The translations under genes were made by a program, and so were the position numbers. This document shows positions 33,085-45,410 of a stretch of 60,000 nt of DNA, in pieces. The stretch is from Hydractinia symbiolongicarpus. Taxonomy: Eukaryota > Cnidaria > Hydrozoa > Anthoathecata > Hydractiniidae. Each line of letters begins with the position of its first letter. Within the stretch, counting starts at the first letter, position 1. The notes beneath the pieces were generated by a model. That model was not told the origin of the DNA and made no database searches. It saw only the letters and a program-made list of their open reading frames with translations. The stretch covers positions 11,782,001-11,842,000 of the forward strand of contig NC_079887.1 of assembly GCF_029227915.1 (NCBI RefSeq), given 5' to 3'.

Positions 33085-34656
33085 ATGGCCGAACAAGTAC
33101 ACTTCATCCTTAATTCTACTCAAAACCAAAGCGATATACAAAATTCTAATCAAGACAACAGTTTTTTTCAAAACTTGGGCTCTCCTGCAAGCATTGGCTC
33201 AAACTTTTCATCAAGTTCAAGCTTTTTATTGCAAGCTAAAAGTAAAGGAGGAGGGATAACTTGCTGTGTACCTCTCTGTCAAAACAACTCAAAGAAGAAT
33301 CCAGACTTATCTTTTTATGTCATTCCTAAAGACTCAGAGCTTCGAAAGAAATGGCTTTTTATGATCAGTAGAAAGGATTTTGTACCTTCTACATCGCATA
33401 GAGTTTGCTCTGTTCATTTCACTGGTGGAAAGAAGACATATATGAACAATGTTCCCACAATAGTCCCAAAAACTATCAAACCAACAGCTAGCAAACCAAG
33501 AAAAACTCTCAACAGTACAAACTGTAAATTGCAACTATTTTCTCCTGTGAGGGCTACGACAAATGACATTGCTGCAGAATTATCTGTGGAGGAAGAGTTA
33601 AAACAAGAGTTGGAAAAATTGAGAGCCGAAATTAGTTGTATGAGAATTCATGAAAAGGAACTTGATCAAACTATTGAAAAACAACAAGCCACTATAAGTG
33701 ACATAGCATTTTCAATTGACCGGTTTAAACACAATGAAGCACACTTTAAGTTTTATACCGGATTCGAATCTTATAAATTATTCAAAGCAGTTTTAGAATA
33801 TTTACAACCAGCTGCAAATAAACTAATATATTGGGGTTCAAATACTAACACTGAAAATACAAAAAATATAAACTCTACAAAACGAGGCCGATCACGATCA
33901 TTGAGCGCAGAAGAAGAATTCTTTATGATACTGGTTCGAATTCGATGTGGACTTTTGTTAGAAGATATGGCTGTTCGATTTAATATGTCGACAAGTCACA
34001 TAAGCAGAATATTGATTACATGGACAGATTTTTTACATTCACAATTCCGTATGCTTCCAATATGGGCTTCAAAAGAAACAGTACAAAATAGAATGCCGAA
34101 ATGTTTTCAAAAAAGTTACCCAAATACCCGTGTCATATTAGATTGTACAGAAGTATTTGTGGAAATGCCTACGTCATATCGCACACAGTCCAGTACCTTT
34201 TCAAATTACAAACACCATAATACAGCAAAAGGATTAGTCGGAATAGCTCCTGATGGATCAGTGACATTTGTCTCTGATTTGTATGGTGGACGCTTTTCGG
34301 ATAAACGAATAACAAAAGATAGTGGTATATACGATTTGCTAGAGCCTGGGGATTCTGTGATGGCTGATAGAGGATTTGAGCTCGAGGAAGATTTACCTGA
34401 TGGAGTAACATTAAATATTCCACCATTTTTAGATGGAAAACCTCAGCTAAGTTTATTAGAGGAAAACGAAACTAGAAGAATAGCATCTGTACGTGTACAT
34501 GTCGAACGAGCAATCGAACGTATAAAAAATTACCGAATTTTACAAACAGTTTTCAAACTATCAATGGCTGCTGAACTCAATAAGATATGGGTTATTTGTT
34601 GTTATTTAGTTAATTTTTTACCACAGTTGGTACCAGATGTAAATACGAATGACTAA
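33085..34656 (+). CDS. THAP-HTH-DDE transposase (DDE_Tnp_4 type)
   Basis: 523 residues from the ATG at 33085 (context AAAAATGG; an earlier in-frame ATG at 33034 lies inside the inverted repeat). THAP zinc domain ~58-130: C61, C65, C108, H111 and a closing VPTIVP. Coiled coil ~165-205 (EELKQELEKLRAEI). HTH_Tnp_4-like domain ~273-325 (LSAEEEFFMILVRIRCGL, then STSHISRIL). A catalytic DDE domain follows, with D353 in ILDCTEVF, D428 in MADRGFEL and E474 in VHVERAIERI, all three acidic residues present. It cuts and joins transposon ends in the nucleus, THAP presumably binding the inverted repeats. The stop lies 88 bp from the stop of the convergent nuclease gene, and no frameshift is seen. Confidence 0.9.
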   Translation: MAEQVHFILNSTQNQSDIQNSNQDNSFFQNLGSPASIGSNFSSSSSFLLQAKSKGGGITCCVPLCQNNSKKNPDLSFYVIPKDSELRKKWLFMISRKDFVPSTSHRVCSVHFTGGKKTYMNNVPTIVPKTIKPTASKPRKTLNSTNCKLQLFSPVRATTNDIAAELSVEEELKQELEKLRAEISCMRIHEKELDQTIEKQQATISDIAFSIDRFKHNEAHFKFYTGFESYKLFKAVLEYLQPAANKLIYWGSNTNTENTKNINSTKRGRSRSLSAEEEFFMILVRIRCGLLLEDMAVRFNMSTSHISRILITWTDFLHSQFRMLPIWASKETVQNRMPKCFQKSYPNTRVILDCTEVFVEMPTSYRTQSSTFSNYKHHNTAKGLVGIAPDGSVTFVSDLYGGRFSDKRITKDSGIYDLLEPGDSVMADRGFELEEDLPDGVTLNIPPFLDGKPQLSLLEENETRRIASVRVHVERAIERIKNYRILQTVFKLSMAAELNKIWVICCYLVNFLPQLVPDVNTND

Positions 34657-34739
34657 AAATTATAAACTTTCGTACACTATATATATATATATACTAGATC
34701 ATGAAATATAAAGACAAAACAATATTGTGAGGAAACAAT

Positions 34740-34745
34740 TTTATT
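34740..34745 (-). terminator. poly(A) signal overlapping the nuclease stop codon
   Basis: AATAAA on the minus strand starts at the last stop base region (GAGTAAATAAAATTG). No other signal is needed before the convergent transposase gene ends 88 bp away. Confidence 0.6.
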
Positions 34746-36433
34746 TACTCACACTGTTGTTCTGTAATGTTGCTGTGCATGAAAGTGAAATAAAAGTGTG
34801 TTAGCTCAGGCAAAGTAATTCTGTTCCATTTTTCCTTTTGAAAAACTATTGTTTCCACATGTCGGTCAACTTTTGTATAAACAATAAAATCAATTTCATT
34901 GACTTGTGTTACTGCCATCACACCTTGACATTGGTGAAAATAATTATGTCTTTCTTTGAGTTTTGGCTTGCCATTCGATATTTGTAAAAAAAAATTTTTA
35001 TCTTTGCATGCGTCAGAAATAGAGCAATCCTTTTTTGAATATGGGCACTTCACCTCAATCAATCGAGCATTCCCATTCAAAGTTGTTGCGCCATCAGGAC
35101 TTGCACCTAACCACGGCCATTTTGGATTAATAACGAAACCACATTTTTCGACTTCAATATTTTTCTCGGTTTGATACCAGTTTAGAGCATTAACTTCATT
35201 TTCTAAGCCCCATTTGCAGGCCTCTGATGTAAAGTTTTTATTTTTATTTAGACATTTTTGTAATATGCTTTTTGGATGTATATTTTTTCTTCTATTTATA
35301 ATAGATCCAAAATTGGATGATGTTATGCGTTTCTTTCTTTCTGTGTACCACATATCACATTTATACTGAGTACATGTGGATTTTTCTATGTCTCGAACTT
35401 GTTCGGCATTGACATGAATGAAATTGTTTACAAATGACTTTTGCTCATCTGATAACTCTGCTATTTCTGGTTCAAAGTCAAGAGCCTGCAAAAATAAATT
35501 AACTGTCGGACGTAATTCAACTGTTTCACTGTTTGTCTGTTCAAAATTAAATTCTTTTATAGATGTGTCATAAAATGATGATGGTTTATAGTCATTTCCT
35601 TGTAATAAATATGCCATTGAAGTTCCTTGCCCTATTTCAAATAAGTCTGTCGCTAATTTTTTGACTTTTTCGGTTGAGGGCTCATGTGCAAACAGTGGTG
35701 TAGAACAAAATTTTCTATTTCCTGTGACCAACGGTCTTTTGCGACTTTCATTTGTGTCTTTCGTAAGGTCTGCTTTCTCGAATGCCATTGCAGAAAATTT
35801 TATTGGTGCAGAATTTGCACTTTCTCCAGGTACATGCCATTTTTGTAACAAATCTGTGCATGTCTTGTCATCAGGGACAATTTTTAAGTCCAACTGTTTG
35901 TATTCAACCAATTGAAATAGAACTGCTGCGACATGCTTACAGCATCCTCCTGCTCCAGCTTTACATAAACATTTCGCATACAAAATATCACCACTTCTTT
36001 GACACAGGTGGACATAAACAGAATATTTTTCTCTTTTCATGGAAGCAGCTACAAAACATTTCACAAGAAAAGTTAATTTTTCAGCCATAACATTACTTTT
36101 AACTCTCACTTTCTTCACGTAGCTCTCCTTGAATAGTTGGTATCCAAGAATTTTATGCTTTGTAGCACCCTTCGGCTTGCTATCACAGCTATTTCCAAGA
36201 ACTAAATATTGGTGAATTTTCTCCTGGGTGATCGAAGGCATAGCTGCAAGATCAGTTGACCATTGACTTATATCTTCGTGTGTTCTTTCCTCCACTTCTT
36301 CGTCCCTCTCGGCATTTGTTAATTCTTTAAAAACAGGTCTTGGTACCACACAAGAGCTTTGAGAAAAGCTAGGCCCAAGATCTGTAGAGCTTAAAATTAT
36401 ATCTAAATCTGTATCCTTATTTATTACTTCCAT
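34745..36433 (-). CDS. SWIM zinc finger-YqaJ nuclease encoded by the transposon
   Basis: 562 residues from the first ATG at 36433 (GTCGAAATGG). SWIM finger at 155-167 (C155-x-C157 ... C165-x-H167, in CLCKAGAGGCCKHVAAVLF). A YqaJ/lambda-exonuclease-type PD-(D/E)XK domain spans ~365-525, with RITSSNFG, the SPDG motif (D447), E460-V-K462 and HQCQGVMAVT (Q501). All catalytic residues of the family appear present, so it should be an active exonuclease or endonuclease. Its role in transposition is not established; processing of ends or recombination-type repair is a guess. The stop codon TAA overlaps the poly(A) signal (AATAAA complement at 34740-34745), leaving almost no 3' untranslated region. 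Confidence 0.88.
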   Translation of the reverse strand: MEVINKDTDLDIILSSTDLGPSFSQSSCVVPRPVFKELTNAERDEEVEERTHEDISQWSTDLAAMPSITQEKIHQYLVLGNSCDSKPKGATKHKILGYQLFKESYVKKVRVKSNVMAEKLTFLVKCFVAASMKREKYSVYVHLCQRSGDILYAKCLCKAGAGGCCKHVAAVLFQLVEYKQLDLKIVPDDKTCTDLLQKWHVPGESANSAPIKFSAMAFEKADLTKDTNESRKRPLVTGNRKFCSTPLFAHEPSTEKVKKLATDLFEIGQGTSMAYLLQGNDYKPSSFYDTSIKEFNFEQTNSETVELRPTVNLFLQALDFEPEIAELSDEQKSFVNNFIHVNAEQVRDIEKSTCTQYKCDMWYTERKKRITSSNFGSIINRRKNIHPKSILQKCLNKNKNFTSEACKWGLENEVNALNWYQTEKNIEVEKCGFVINPKWPWLGASPDGATTLNGNARLIEVKCPYSKKDCSISDACKDKNFFLQISNGKPKLKERHNYFHQCQGVMAVTQVNEIDFIVYTKVDRHVETIVFQKEKWNRITLPELTHFYFTFMHSNITEQQCE

Positions 36434-36642
36434 TTCGACTTCTTTCACTCCTAAAACCTCACTAACTAACAATATTTAAATGTTTACATCAATAACACGG
36501 GTTTTGGATAAGGGAGATAATGATTTTCTTGAGGAGATTTGAAAATTATCACAAACAATAACGGCTTTTTGTTATTATCGCCACAATAAAAAGAATGCTG
36601 TTATTTATTTACAAACTCTCGCTTCTGGGAGGGAAAACTGTA

Positions 36643-36697
36643 GAATACAACTACCATAATGCATTGCGAATTAGCCGTATAGAGGGAACGGGGAATT
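36643..36697 (-). repeat. right terminal inverted repeat of the ISL2EU-like element
   Basis: Exact reverse complement of 32994-33048. It lies ~210 bp upstream of the nuclease start codon and would hold its promoter. Confidence 0.95.
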
Positions 36698-36835
36698 GAA
36701 CGGCAAATTCGACAGCAAATTGTATCTGAGCATGCGCAGTTTTGTTTGTTATGCTTTTGCATCGAAATATTCGCTTAAGTAGAAACGGTTCCTACTTTTT
36801 CGCGGCTAAAGGTTTCACTGCTATTTTTAGCCCAA

Positions 36836-37117
36836 TCAGAACGCGGTTAACCAATCTAAACAATGAATTTGGCGCCTAATTTTTTTTGTCGTGAAAATCA
36901 AAAAGCGAATTCGCCATGGAATTCGAGATTGGCTGTGACAGATTTTGCAAACAGAGGATCTTTTTGAACAATCTGTAAATAGATTTAATTCAACGATCCA
37001 GTTGCATGGCGGAAAGTTTGTGTATTCGTCTTTGCTCTCATTGCTATCGCTGGATGACACAGCGTCTACAATTTTTTTTCGGCTAGTGCTAGCTTGACGA
37101 CTGGCAGTACAAACCAT
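36836..37117 (-). CDS. possible N-terminal fragment of a repeat-encoded protein
   Basis: 93 codons from ATG at 37117: a Ser-rich basic start (MVCTASRQASTSRKK, VSSSDSNES), then NWIVELNLFTDCSKRSSVC and a C-x2-C pair (VCKICHS). The I-V-x-x-x-L ... C-x-x-C layout resembles the first segment of Mutator-like proteins common in invertebrates, but the frame degrades afterwards. It abuts the ISL2EU-like element's right flank. Weak assignment. Confidence 0.25.
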   Translation of the reverse strand: MVCTASRQASTSRKKIVDAVSSSDSNESKDEYTNFPPCNWIVELNLFTDCSKRSSVCKICHSQSRIPWRIRFLIFTTKKIRRQIHCLDWLTAF

Positions 37118-37854
37118 TTGCCTTCATCTTCTTTTAGCTGGCGAGTCTAATATTTTTGTTTTGGATTCTCTTCTTTTTTTTGATGATATAAAAGCTTTAT
37201 GACGATAGGACATTTTTATTCGCTGTTAACTTATAAACTGGTTTTGCCATGTTTTTCACAGTAGGTTATATTCAACTTCGGAAGACAAAAAAGAAAATAT
37301 TCTTATGAGAAATAGGAGAACAACTTCAAAAGAATCTTTTAACTACATACGAAATCATTTTCCTCTTTGAGTCGGCTATTATTATAACATTGAACATTAT
37401 TCAGTAGTAAAAATTAATACCCAAGATGATTACGTGTGAACAAATATCGCATAACAAAATTTTTTTGGGACAATAATCTTAAATGTATTTTTTTAAAAAT
37501 AATTTTGCACCATTTAAGAGCCCAGATCTTTCGCTATCTAATCACTGAAAAATGAAAAAAAAAATCATTTTTTCGCATACTCACGCATTAATACAATGGT
37601 TGAACTCTCTACGAACACATAAAATAATTCTCAAATTTAAAATGGTGAAAAGGACGTAAATTAGCTCTCCTATTACGAACGAACCTTATCTAATGTGAAC
37701 CAGTAATAATATTACTGGTTCACATCAGATACAAAGGTTGATTTTAAATAAGCAACAGAACAATCTCGTACTGAAGAAACAAAAATATCCCCATTATTTT
37801 TTCCATCAACACCAAAAAGAGGCTATCATAAAATTTCTATGGTATAGTTTGAAA
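37118..37854. other. spacer
   Basis: AT-rich, no gene. A short palindrome GAACCAGTAATAATATTACTGGTTC lies near 37697-37722 (12-bp arms). Confidence 0.35.
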
Positions 37855-38206
37855 CTAGTCTATAAAGCCCGTGGAGAAATCTACTTAGTCGAAGGGTCAA
37901 TAAAAAGAAAGTTGTTTTAGATGTTTTGCTGACATCAGCAGTGTAGCGCGGATAAAAAATTCGCGAAATTTGTTTATTCTTTGTCTGTTATGTGTAGAGG
38001 TTGAAATGCTGGTTAAAATAATGTACAGGCTCGTATGTTCTCAACGAACGCCTAAGGAGATGTTAGGGATTAAAAACTTTGCGAACGTCAGCAAAAACCT
38101 GTCAAAACCTTAAAAATTTTTTTTAGAAATTTGTATACCTAAAGTAAATAAACACATCCACTTTGCCTGTTACGCACAGACACATTCTCTGTATTATTAT
38201 AAGAGA
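37855..38206 (-). mobile_element. non-autonomous Helitron
   Basis: On the minus strand it starts TCTCTTATAATAATACAGAG after host A and ends TTTATAGACTAG before host T: 5'-TC, 3'-CTAG, insertion between A and T. CCACGGGC near the 3' end matches the terminal hairpin arm of the 8.8-kb pair, but the second arm is decayed. It has no coding capacity. Confidence 0.65.
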
Positions 38207-39960
38207 TGAAACAGAATTAAGAAATTCTCTATTCCTTATGACATGCATTCAGCTAGGAATCCTTCTAACATCCAACTACAAGAATATTATTAATTCTTTC
38301 CAAACTACAATAAGCTAAAATTCTATCTTGATTATTAATTCCATTACGTACGAACTTTGCTTTTACTTCAACTGATAATTTTGTGTTTCACTTGTTTTAC
38401 ATTTTTTTAATAAAAACTTCTGCAAATATTGAAAATGTTAACTAAACTTTTGTTAGTTTGAAATGATAGTGTTTTTGTGAACACAAAACAACTGTGTAAA
38501 CAGAGCCTAACATGCTGTGTACACGGTGATAGTGTAGCTTTTCTATTTTTGTTTTTTTATGCTTCTTCTTTGGCCCCAAAATTATTCTTTTTCATTGAAA
38601 CAAAAACAAATATTTTTGAAGCATATGCAACTTTACAAAAGTGTTAAATTTTGTTTATTAAATAAATATTTTTACGACGCGAATTTTGAGCTGCCATACA
38701 AAGTCTGTCAAACATCTCCTGATATCAGACTTGGGCATGAGACATGAGGACGAGCTCGGCTTCAATCACGCTCGCATTTCTCAGTGGAAACGATTGAAAC
38801 TAAGTTTCATACAACGTTTTCGCCATTGCATATTGTGACGTATACGTAAACATCTCGCATAAGTTTATGGATATCAGTAAAAATGTTAGAAATATATACT
38901 AAATGTTTTTGTACATCTGTAAAGTTAAGAATAAATTTTTTGTTTTGCTGAACTAAGTTAGTTGTCACGGAGGACTAACGACACAGAACGTACAAAACCA
39001 TATATAGCCGACGCCTCTCTACAACGAACACTTTCCTTAGTAACACATGAATAGCCGTCAAACTCTCAAAACAAAAAGTCTATGTTGCAGACGATTTAAA
39101 GCTGACACGTCGTCATAGTGGACTTTCCAAATTAATATAGAACTGGGCCACATTCAGGGTACATCCGCAAAATGGGTCAGGGAACAATCCTCATGATAAT
39201 GTGTTGTATATTTCACATACTGCAAGTTCAAAATTTAAGTTTTCTGCGCTAGGAAAAAGAAAATATGAAAAGCTGTTGTGAGATGTGTAGTCTGTTTTAA
39301 TTTTTAGCATGAAAGATCGCATATTTACAGCATGTTTAATATCATCAGGCTTCTTCTTTTTTCAAAAGCATTCTCTTGACACGCCTAACGCGACATTAAT
39401 ATACTTATTTCTATTTTTCTATTTTTATTTTTGCAATTTAATTGTACAAATGTCTTCAAATGTCTTCACCTTCCTTTAAGGAGGCTTTCACATCACCAAA
39501 TCTCATAATATTAAGAAATTAAGAAGCAACATGCTTACCAGAAAGTTTGAATGTTGATTACAACAACCAATGTTTGTTAATCTCAAAATGTAAACAAGCA
39601 CTTCACTACTCCAACTCTACGAGCAAAAGAGAAACATCTGCTGACCAATGAATCCACATGCAGAGAGTAGAAACCTAATTTTAAAGACAGTAAATTCGTT
39701 AAACCTTTACAATTAGCAGCCATACGTAACACTTTGAATTTTTATTTCGTTTTTATTAATATTCATTTTTTTTAATCATGCTTTCAATTTGTCATACTAA
39801 CGCTAATCAAATAACAAAGTTCGTATCACCACTTGTTCATGTGTGAATTCATTCTTAACGTTCAGTACGACAATAAGATTGATATCTAAGTCGATTGTCT
39901 AGTTGATCGGTTGATGTTCTCGTACGACTTCAGTAGTTCAAATGGGAGCTTTAAATACAC
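38207..39960. other. spacer
   Basis: About 1.75 kb, AT-rich. Only short frames without recognisable domains. Confidence 0.35.
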
Positions 39961-39961
39961 T

Positions 39962-40033
39962 CGCAGGGCACTTCGCAGGGCACCTCACAGGGCTCTTCGA
40001 AGGACACTTTGCAGGACACTTCGCAGGGCACTA
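39962..40033. repeat. 12-bp minisatellite, six units
   Basis: Consensus CGCAGGGCACTT. Units vary at a few sites (CACAGGGCTCTT, CGAAGGACACTT). It lies in non-coding sequence. Confidence 0.9.
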
Positions 40034-40579
40034 AAAGTATTTATAGATTCCAAACAGTTTACCTGGGTAAATAATTGTAATGGATAAATAAAAAGCGCTA
40101 TTTTTTATTGTGAATAAATGAGACAGAACATATTATAGAAATGCGCCCATTGACATGTTTATGACGCCACATTTAACGCTGTGTCGCCATCAACCTCTCT
40201 TTATTTAAATAGCCACGTCGTGGCAAGCATACAAGCCATAAGAAACAGGTGGTTTTTAATTTTGATTAAGAGGATTTTTACTTTACCGTAACATTAACCC
40301 GTCAATGTTTGTTAAATAAAAAAAATAATTTAGTATAAATTTTTATAGAAATTTGAAATTTTCTATCGGAACAGAAAACAAACAAAATTCTGGTAATTTT
40401 TACCTTTTTTATCTAGTGCTAAAAGTCAATTGTCATTCGTCCTTTGTCCCGCCTTTATTGTCATTTCTTCGTATTCTAGGTCACATAAATTCTCACTCTC
40501 GCACAAGATAATAAAAATAACTAATGTTTTTGTTGTTTTCTGATATTATATTAACATGGATGAAGAAATATGTACAAAC

Positions 40580-40760
40580 CTTTTTCAATACACCTAATCT
40601 GATCAAAATATATTTGATTTCTCCAGCTGTATTTGTTCAACTTAAATTCTAATGTAACACTTAATTCACAAAGGTCTGGGTCTACAATATATTCATTGTT
40701 CCCAGAGCTCTTTGAAATAAACTTTGAAACCCGCTTAGAAAGTAAAGGAAATTTCAAAAA
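40580..40760 (-). CDS. candidate internal exon of an unrecognised gene
   Basis: 60 codons between acceptor AATAATATGTAG and donor gtttgt (phase 0 in, phase 1 out). Residues include FLKFPLLSKRVSKFISKSS, EYIVDPDLCELSVTLEFKLN and YSWRNQIYFDQIRCIEKG, an alternating beta-type pattern. Codon content looks coding, but no neighbouring exon or family was recognised. Confidence 0.35.
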
Positions 40761-41421
40761 CTACATATTATTGAATTTCAACGGTATCACTTCGTTTATA
40801 TGACAGCGGTGGCACACAAGTGTCAACATAAATTTAGCGATACTCTTCCAATATTATTGAATTCAGTCATTTTTGTGATAAATGAGGTCTTGGCACGCAT
40901 GCTTAAATTCCGCAGCGAGCGTACGCGCTGTACTAACATTTGATGTACAAATTAAACTAAGTTACGCAGTTTGGATAGATGTACCAATCTGCGCCTTTAA
41001 CGCGCGCTGAGACAGTGGAAATAGTTTCGAAATTTACACTTCATTTACTTTTAACCGTATGAGTCCGTTTGTGCTTTCGCAGTTGCGTCACACATTCGTA
41101 ACTAAATGAATTTAACGATAATTTTCTGATATGTCTGGGTCCAGCCGCCTTTCCTGGTGGAACAATTGGCAAAGAGATTCGAATAAAACATTTGGCCTAA
41201 TAATTGTGATAAATGTTGCATTTTTTGCATTTTAAGTTAAATTGTTCAATTTTGCCCACCATTCTATGGTCCAATTACGTACTATTTGATGTTCAACTAG
41301 TCTTTTGTTTCCTATTACTTTTCTACTTAGTTTTTCAGTTGTAGTTCATATTTTATTTACAGGACCCTATTAGATAACAGTACTTTTTTGTAACTGGTTA
41401 GGCCATCCTATGTAAATATTA

Positions 41422-41423
<2 letters not shown>
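40761..41423. other. spacer
   Basis: No gene or repeat recognised. Confidence 0.3.
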
Positions 41424-41809
<386 letters not shown>

Positions 41810-42333
41810 GAAGCTAAGAAAATGTAGATTTCGAAAACATTTTAACTTATATGGCGTATGCCAACAACGCTGATTAATGCCATATTAAAAACAACCTAAT
41901 TTCTTCTGAATGTTGAATAAAACGATGGTGTAGAGAGCACAAAATCGCGGTATGTGTCAATCTTAACTGGTTCCAAAAATTGTCTTTTGCGTTTTTAAAA
42001 TGCTACATTTTTGCAAAGATTTTGCCACAATCTCTACTCATTTCAATCAAGTCCCTTCATCTATTGTTCTCTTGGCTCCCACGCAGAGTCGAACGAGTTC
42101 GTCAAGAGAAATATAGGTTGTAGTGAAGTGCCTTACAATCAAAAATTCAGAAATGATATTAATCCAGGAACTTGTTGAAAGCAATTTAGCCGATCTAGCA
42201 AAATTGTTTCTGTCTTTTGTACGTTTATAATAGAAGAGATTTTACATGTTTATGTATACATGTTCTTTTATAAACATAACGCTGATAAGCATGTTCAAGC
42301 TCACATATTGACATGTAAGCATATGTTACGTAT

Positions 42334-45300
42334 ATTGCTCAACCTTGGCGAATCCTTGTGATGTCATAAATATCTTAATTTGGCACAATCTTTCAACGCT
42401 TATCACAACTACATTGACCTTGTGTAATTATACCTTTAAGGATGTTCTAATAAAGCCAAAAAACAGAACTACTTCATCTTTCCTTTATAGCTCACATATG
42501 AAGATGTAAGTTTTTTAATTTATTTCCTCAGAGAGCGTAAGCATGTCTCAGCATTATTACGAATTTTGACTTCTTTTTAAACAGGAAAGCATGCAACATC
42601 CTTTTTGCAGTTTCTCATATGCGAAATTCTAGATGTCTATTTACAATGACCGTAAAAGCTCGCGTTGTGTTCTTTTTAATACACTCTTATTCTTTAGTGC
42701 AGCAGAAAAACTGTTTTTAAACGAAAAAAATTATACTGTAATTATACTATACGAATTAGTCGCTTTTTAGATTAAAAAATAGCTTCCATGTTTTGTTAGA
42801 ACTACTTGGGCTAAAAATCTTTTTAACTAACATGTGGCAATCATGTCAAGAATTACATCGAAAGCAAACTTGTCTTAATCTCGTGGATTTGTTTAAGAGC
42901 ATTCATGCGTCCCTCGTCAGAGTCACTATTTTTGGATCATAGAGGGACAATGAGTATTAAAATAAAAACTAACCGAACAACCTGATATAGAAAGGGATTC
43001 AAACATGTATATATTGAGACATTTTGCTTCACATATTTGGTGACAAAGGGTTTAGAGGGTTACCGAGTGAATTGTTAAAAAACATTTAACGAAGGGTCTA
43101 TTTTGATAATTAATACGATGCGTTCTATAGAAACGAATATAATGCTATACTAGAAGATGAATTCGAAGAAATACTTTAATGAAATCTTCTTTTCGTTCTA
43201 ATAACAGCACATAGGACAAATAGGTTATATTACGTCCCTTTTATGCAATCATTAATGCATACACCTGAAAAATAAAAAAAACATATAATAAGATTGTGAA
43301 ATTTTTTTCATCCTTTTTATGTACAATTCCATTGCGATACAAAAAGAGGAAAAACCTCCAAGGTCTATATTAGTGAAACTCACGATTACTACATGACTCT
43401 GATACAAGAACTAGTTAGCATAAAAGAATCAAATGATTTGGTTAGTATAAAGTTTTGCTTTAACATATCTTTTTGTTGTTGTTGTTAATAGACATTCTAA
43501 GTAAATTGCGTATCTATAATCAAATAAAATGATGCAATAAATACGTAAGCTAATAAAAACAGTTTTACAGCACAAATTAACTAAAATCATTTTTTCAATT
43601 CAAGCCTACCACAATAATAATTCGACGAACCTAAAGCAGTTGAAATAAAAAAACTCTGTTTTCCATTCTTGCGGAACTGGGAAAACCTCATGGAAAAAGG
43701 CCTCAATTTTTTTTAATTTACAGAAAACAATGCATCTCTTAGATCAAATTCAGTTTGGTAATATTACCATATGAGCTGTAGTTAATGATGCAATGTGAAA
43801 TACGATAGAGTCAGATAGCTGGGAAGTATGGCTGCAAAACGCATATTAGACGATTTCCACAGTATCTAACTCCTTAGTGCAGAAGAAGTAACCAAGTAAA
43901 ATAGACAAAGCCAAAATGGTGGCTAAGATTCAATCCTTATACAGAAAAAAAGAAGGTATATTGCATTTTTTTCAAAAGGAAATGCAAATATATACAAAAC
44001 AACTTTGTGAATTATTGTGAAATTTCAACATTCAATTTCTTCAAAAATGCTTAAGTGGATGTTGATATGTTGATATTCAGAGTTTGAACCTCTGCTTTTA
44101 TGTAATCTTTGTACGTGGGTAAACTTGTTGCCCTGAAATTGGAAACTTAGCAAGTCACTACAAAATGGATCATTAGGGGTGGCTTGATTTCCGGTGTCTT
44201 AGTTAATATTAATTACAAAAATTATAAGTTTTAGTGGAATAATCGAAACTATTTATTACCTACGGAATCGCAACTGTGTATTATGAAATCAACTATAGAG
44301 TCCATAACTTTAACAAGTCGCTCCACGTTTTTCATTAACCAACACAAAATGTTAGTTAAGGTTCAACGTTTTTCATTGTTGACAATATATGCTGGAAAGA
44401 CAAAAGTAACGTATTTTCCTGCTCAATTAGGCAGGCGCGCCAATAAATATAAAACTTCAATTTTGCATGTTCAAACTAGCATGTTTTTTATTAAAAGATA
44501 ATCGCTGCCATCTATCCTTTTAGGTTTATCGCCTAAAAGCTGTCTGGCGTTTTGAAAGGTCATAATGTAATTTTTATAAAATCATGCTTTTTTAAGTAGA
44601 GAATGTAACATATATTAACCCTTGTGGCACTGCACGTTATTCAAAAGTCGTTTCTTTTATAGTCAGCAAAATAATCAGCTTCCTGATACGTAAGGCGCAG
44701 TTTATAGAAGATCAATTCTTCGACGGTTCACTTTTTTATACCGTTGGGTAGCCTAATTCATCATTTTACTATAACATGACGGCCTAGTCTTCAGCAGTTA
44801 CATCAGCGCATGGTGGGAGCAATTTTGCCCAATGTTTTCCATATTCCAGCAACTGTCATTGAAAAATTACATTCAAAAGGATCATTCGCTCTAAGCAAGA
44901 AATGCGTTGCGTAGGTTTTTATTTTAATTTTTTAAGCAAATCAGATAAAGTGTCTTAATCCTACACAAAAAAAACTTCGTCTACAATTTATATGTAATTA
45001 TTGATGGTGTAGTGATTTACTCATCAAAACAAACGATAATTTTGATGAATAATAAACAGAAAGTTATTTGGTGTCTAAAGCAATTTGGTATCCTTAAATG
45101 TGTTAGGAGAATTTATTGAGTCATCAAATCCGCTTTTTTTTCTTCTAAACAACTATAACTAAATTTTTCTTCTCTCTAAACTTCTAAAGTACTTTATTTT
45201 TGTAATGTATATGTCTATAGTGATATTGTGACACGGATGTAGCGACCTTGAGTTAATAATTGAAAAACTGGATTCAAAATACACAAAGTATTTTTTTGTA

Positions 45301-45410
45301 TATGAGGCGCTGCAGTTAAAGACGTGAATACTGGAAACAAATTTTTAATTAAGTCGTCATAACGGCAACTGGTAATCATTTAATGATAAGAGCCAAAATT
45401 TTCCACATTC
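42334..45410 (+). repeat. direct segmental duplication, copy 1
   Basis: Collinear over ~3.1 kb with 47827-52050 at roughly 75-85% identity by eye. Shared landmarks: ATTGCTCAACCTT at the start, AATATAATGCTATACTAGAAG, GTATGGCTG-AAAACGCATATTAG, GTTTGAACCTCTGCTTTTAT, AATTAGGC-GGCGCGCCAA and GATAATTTTGATGA. Compared with copy 2 it lacks the ~320-bp secreted-protein ORF region (expected near 44070) and the Helitron/foldback insertion. No gene recognised within it. Confidence 0.85.

Larger units (their letters stand above)
32994..36697. mobile_element. apparently intact ISL2EU-like DNA transposon
   Basis: 3.7 kb bounded by perfect 55-bp terminal inverted repeats (32994-33048 and 36643-36697, outermost AATTCCCCGTTCCCTCTATA). 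It encodes two convergent complete ORFs: a THAP/HTH/DDE transposase on plus and a SWIM/YqaJ nuclease on minus. From memory, this two-protein combination defines the ISL2EU group in Repbase. AATT is on both outer sides and is its own complement, so it is either part of the inverted repeat or a 4-bp target duplication. Identical ends and intact frames point to recent insertion. Confidence 0.85.

Noticed and set aside
37697-37722. Rho-independent-like hairpin as a terminator
   Set aside because: Eukaryotic context and no adjacent gene. It is only a short palindrome.
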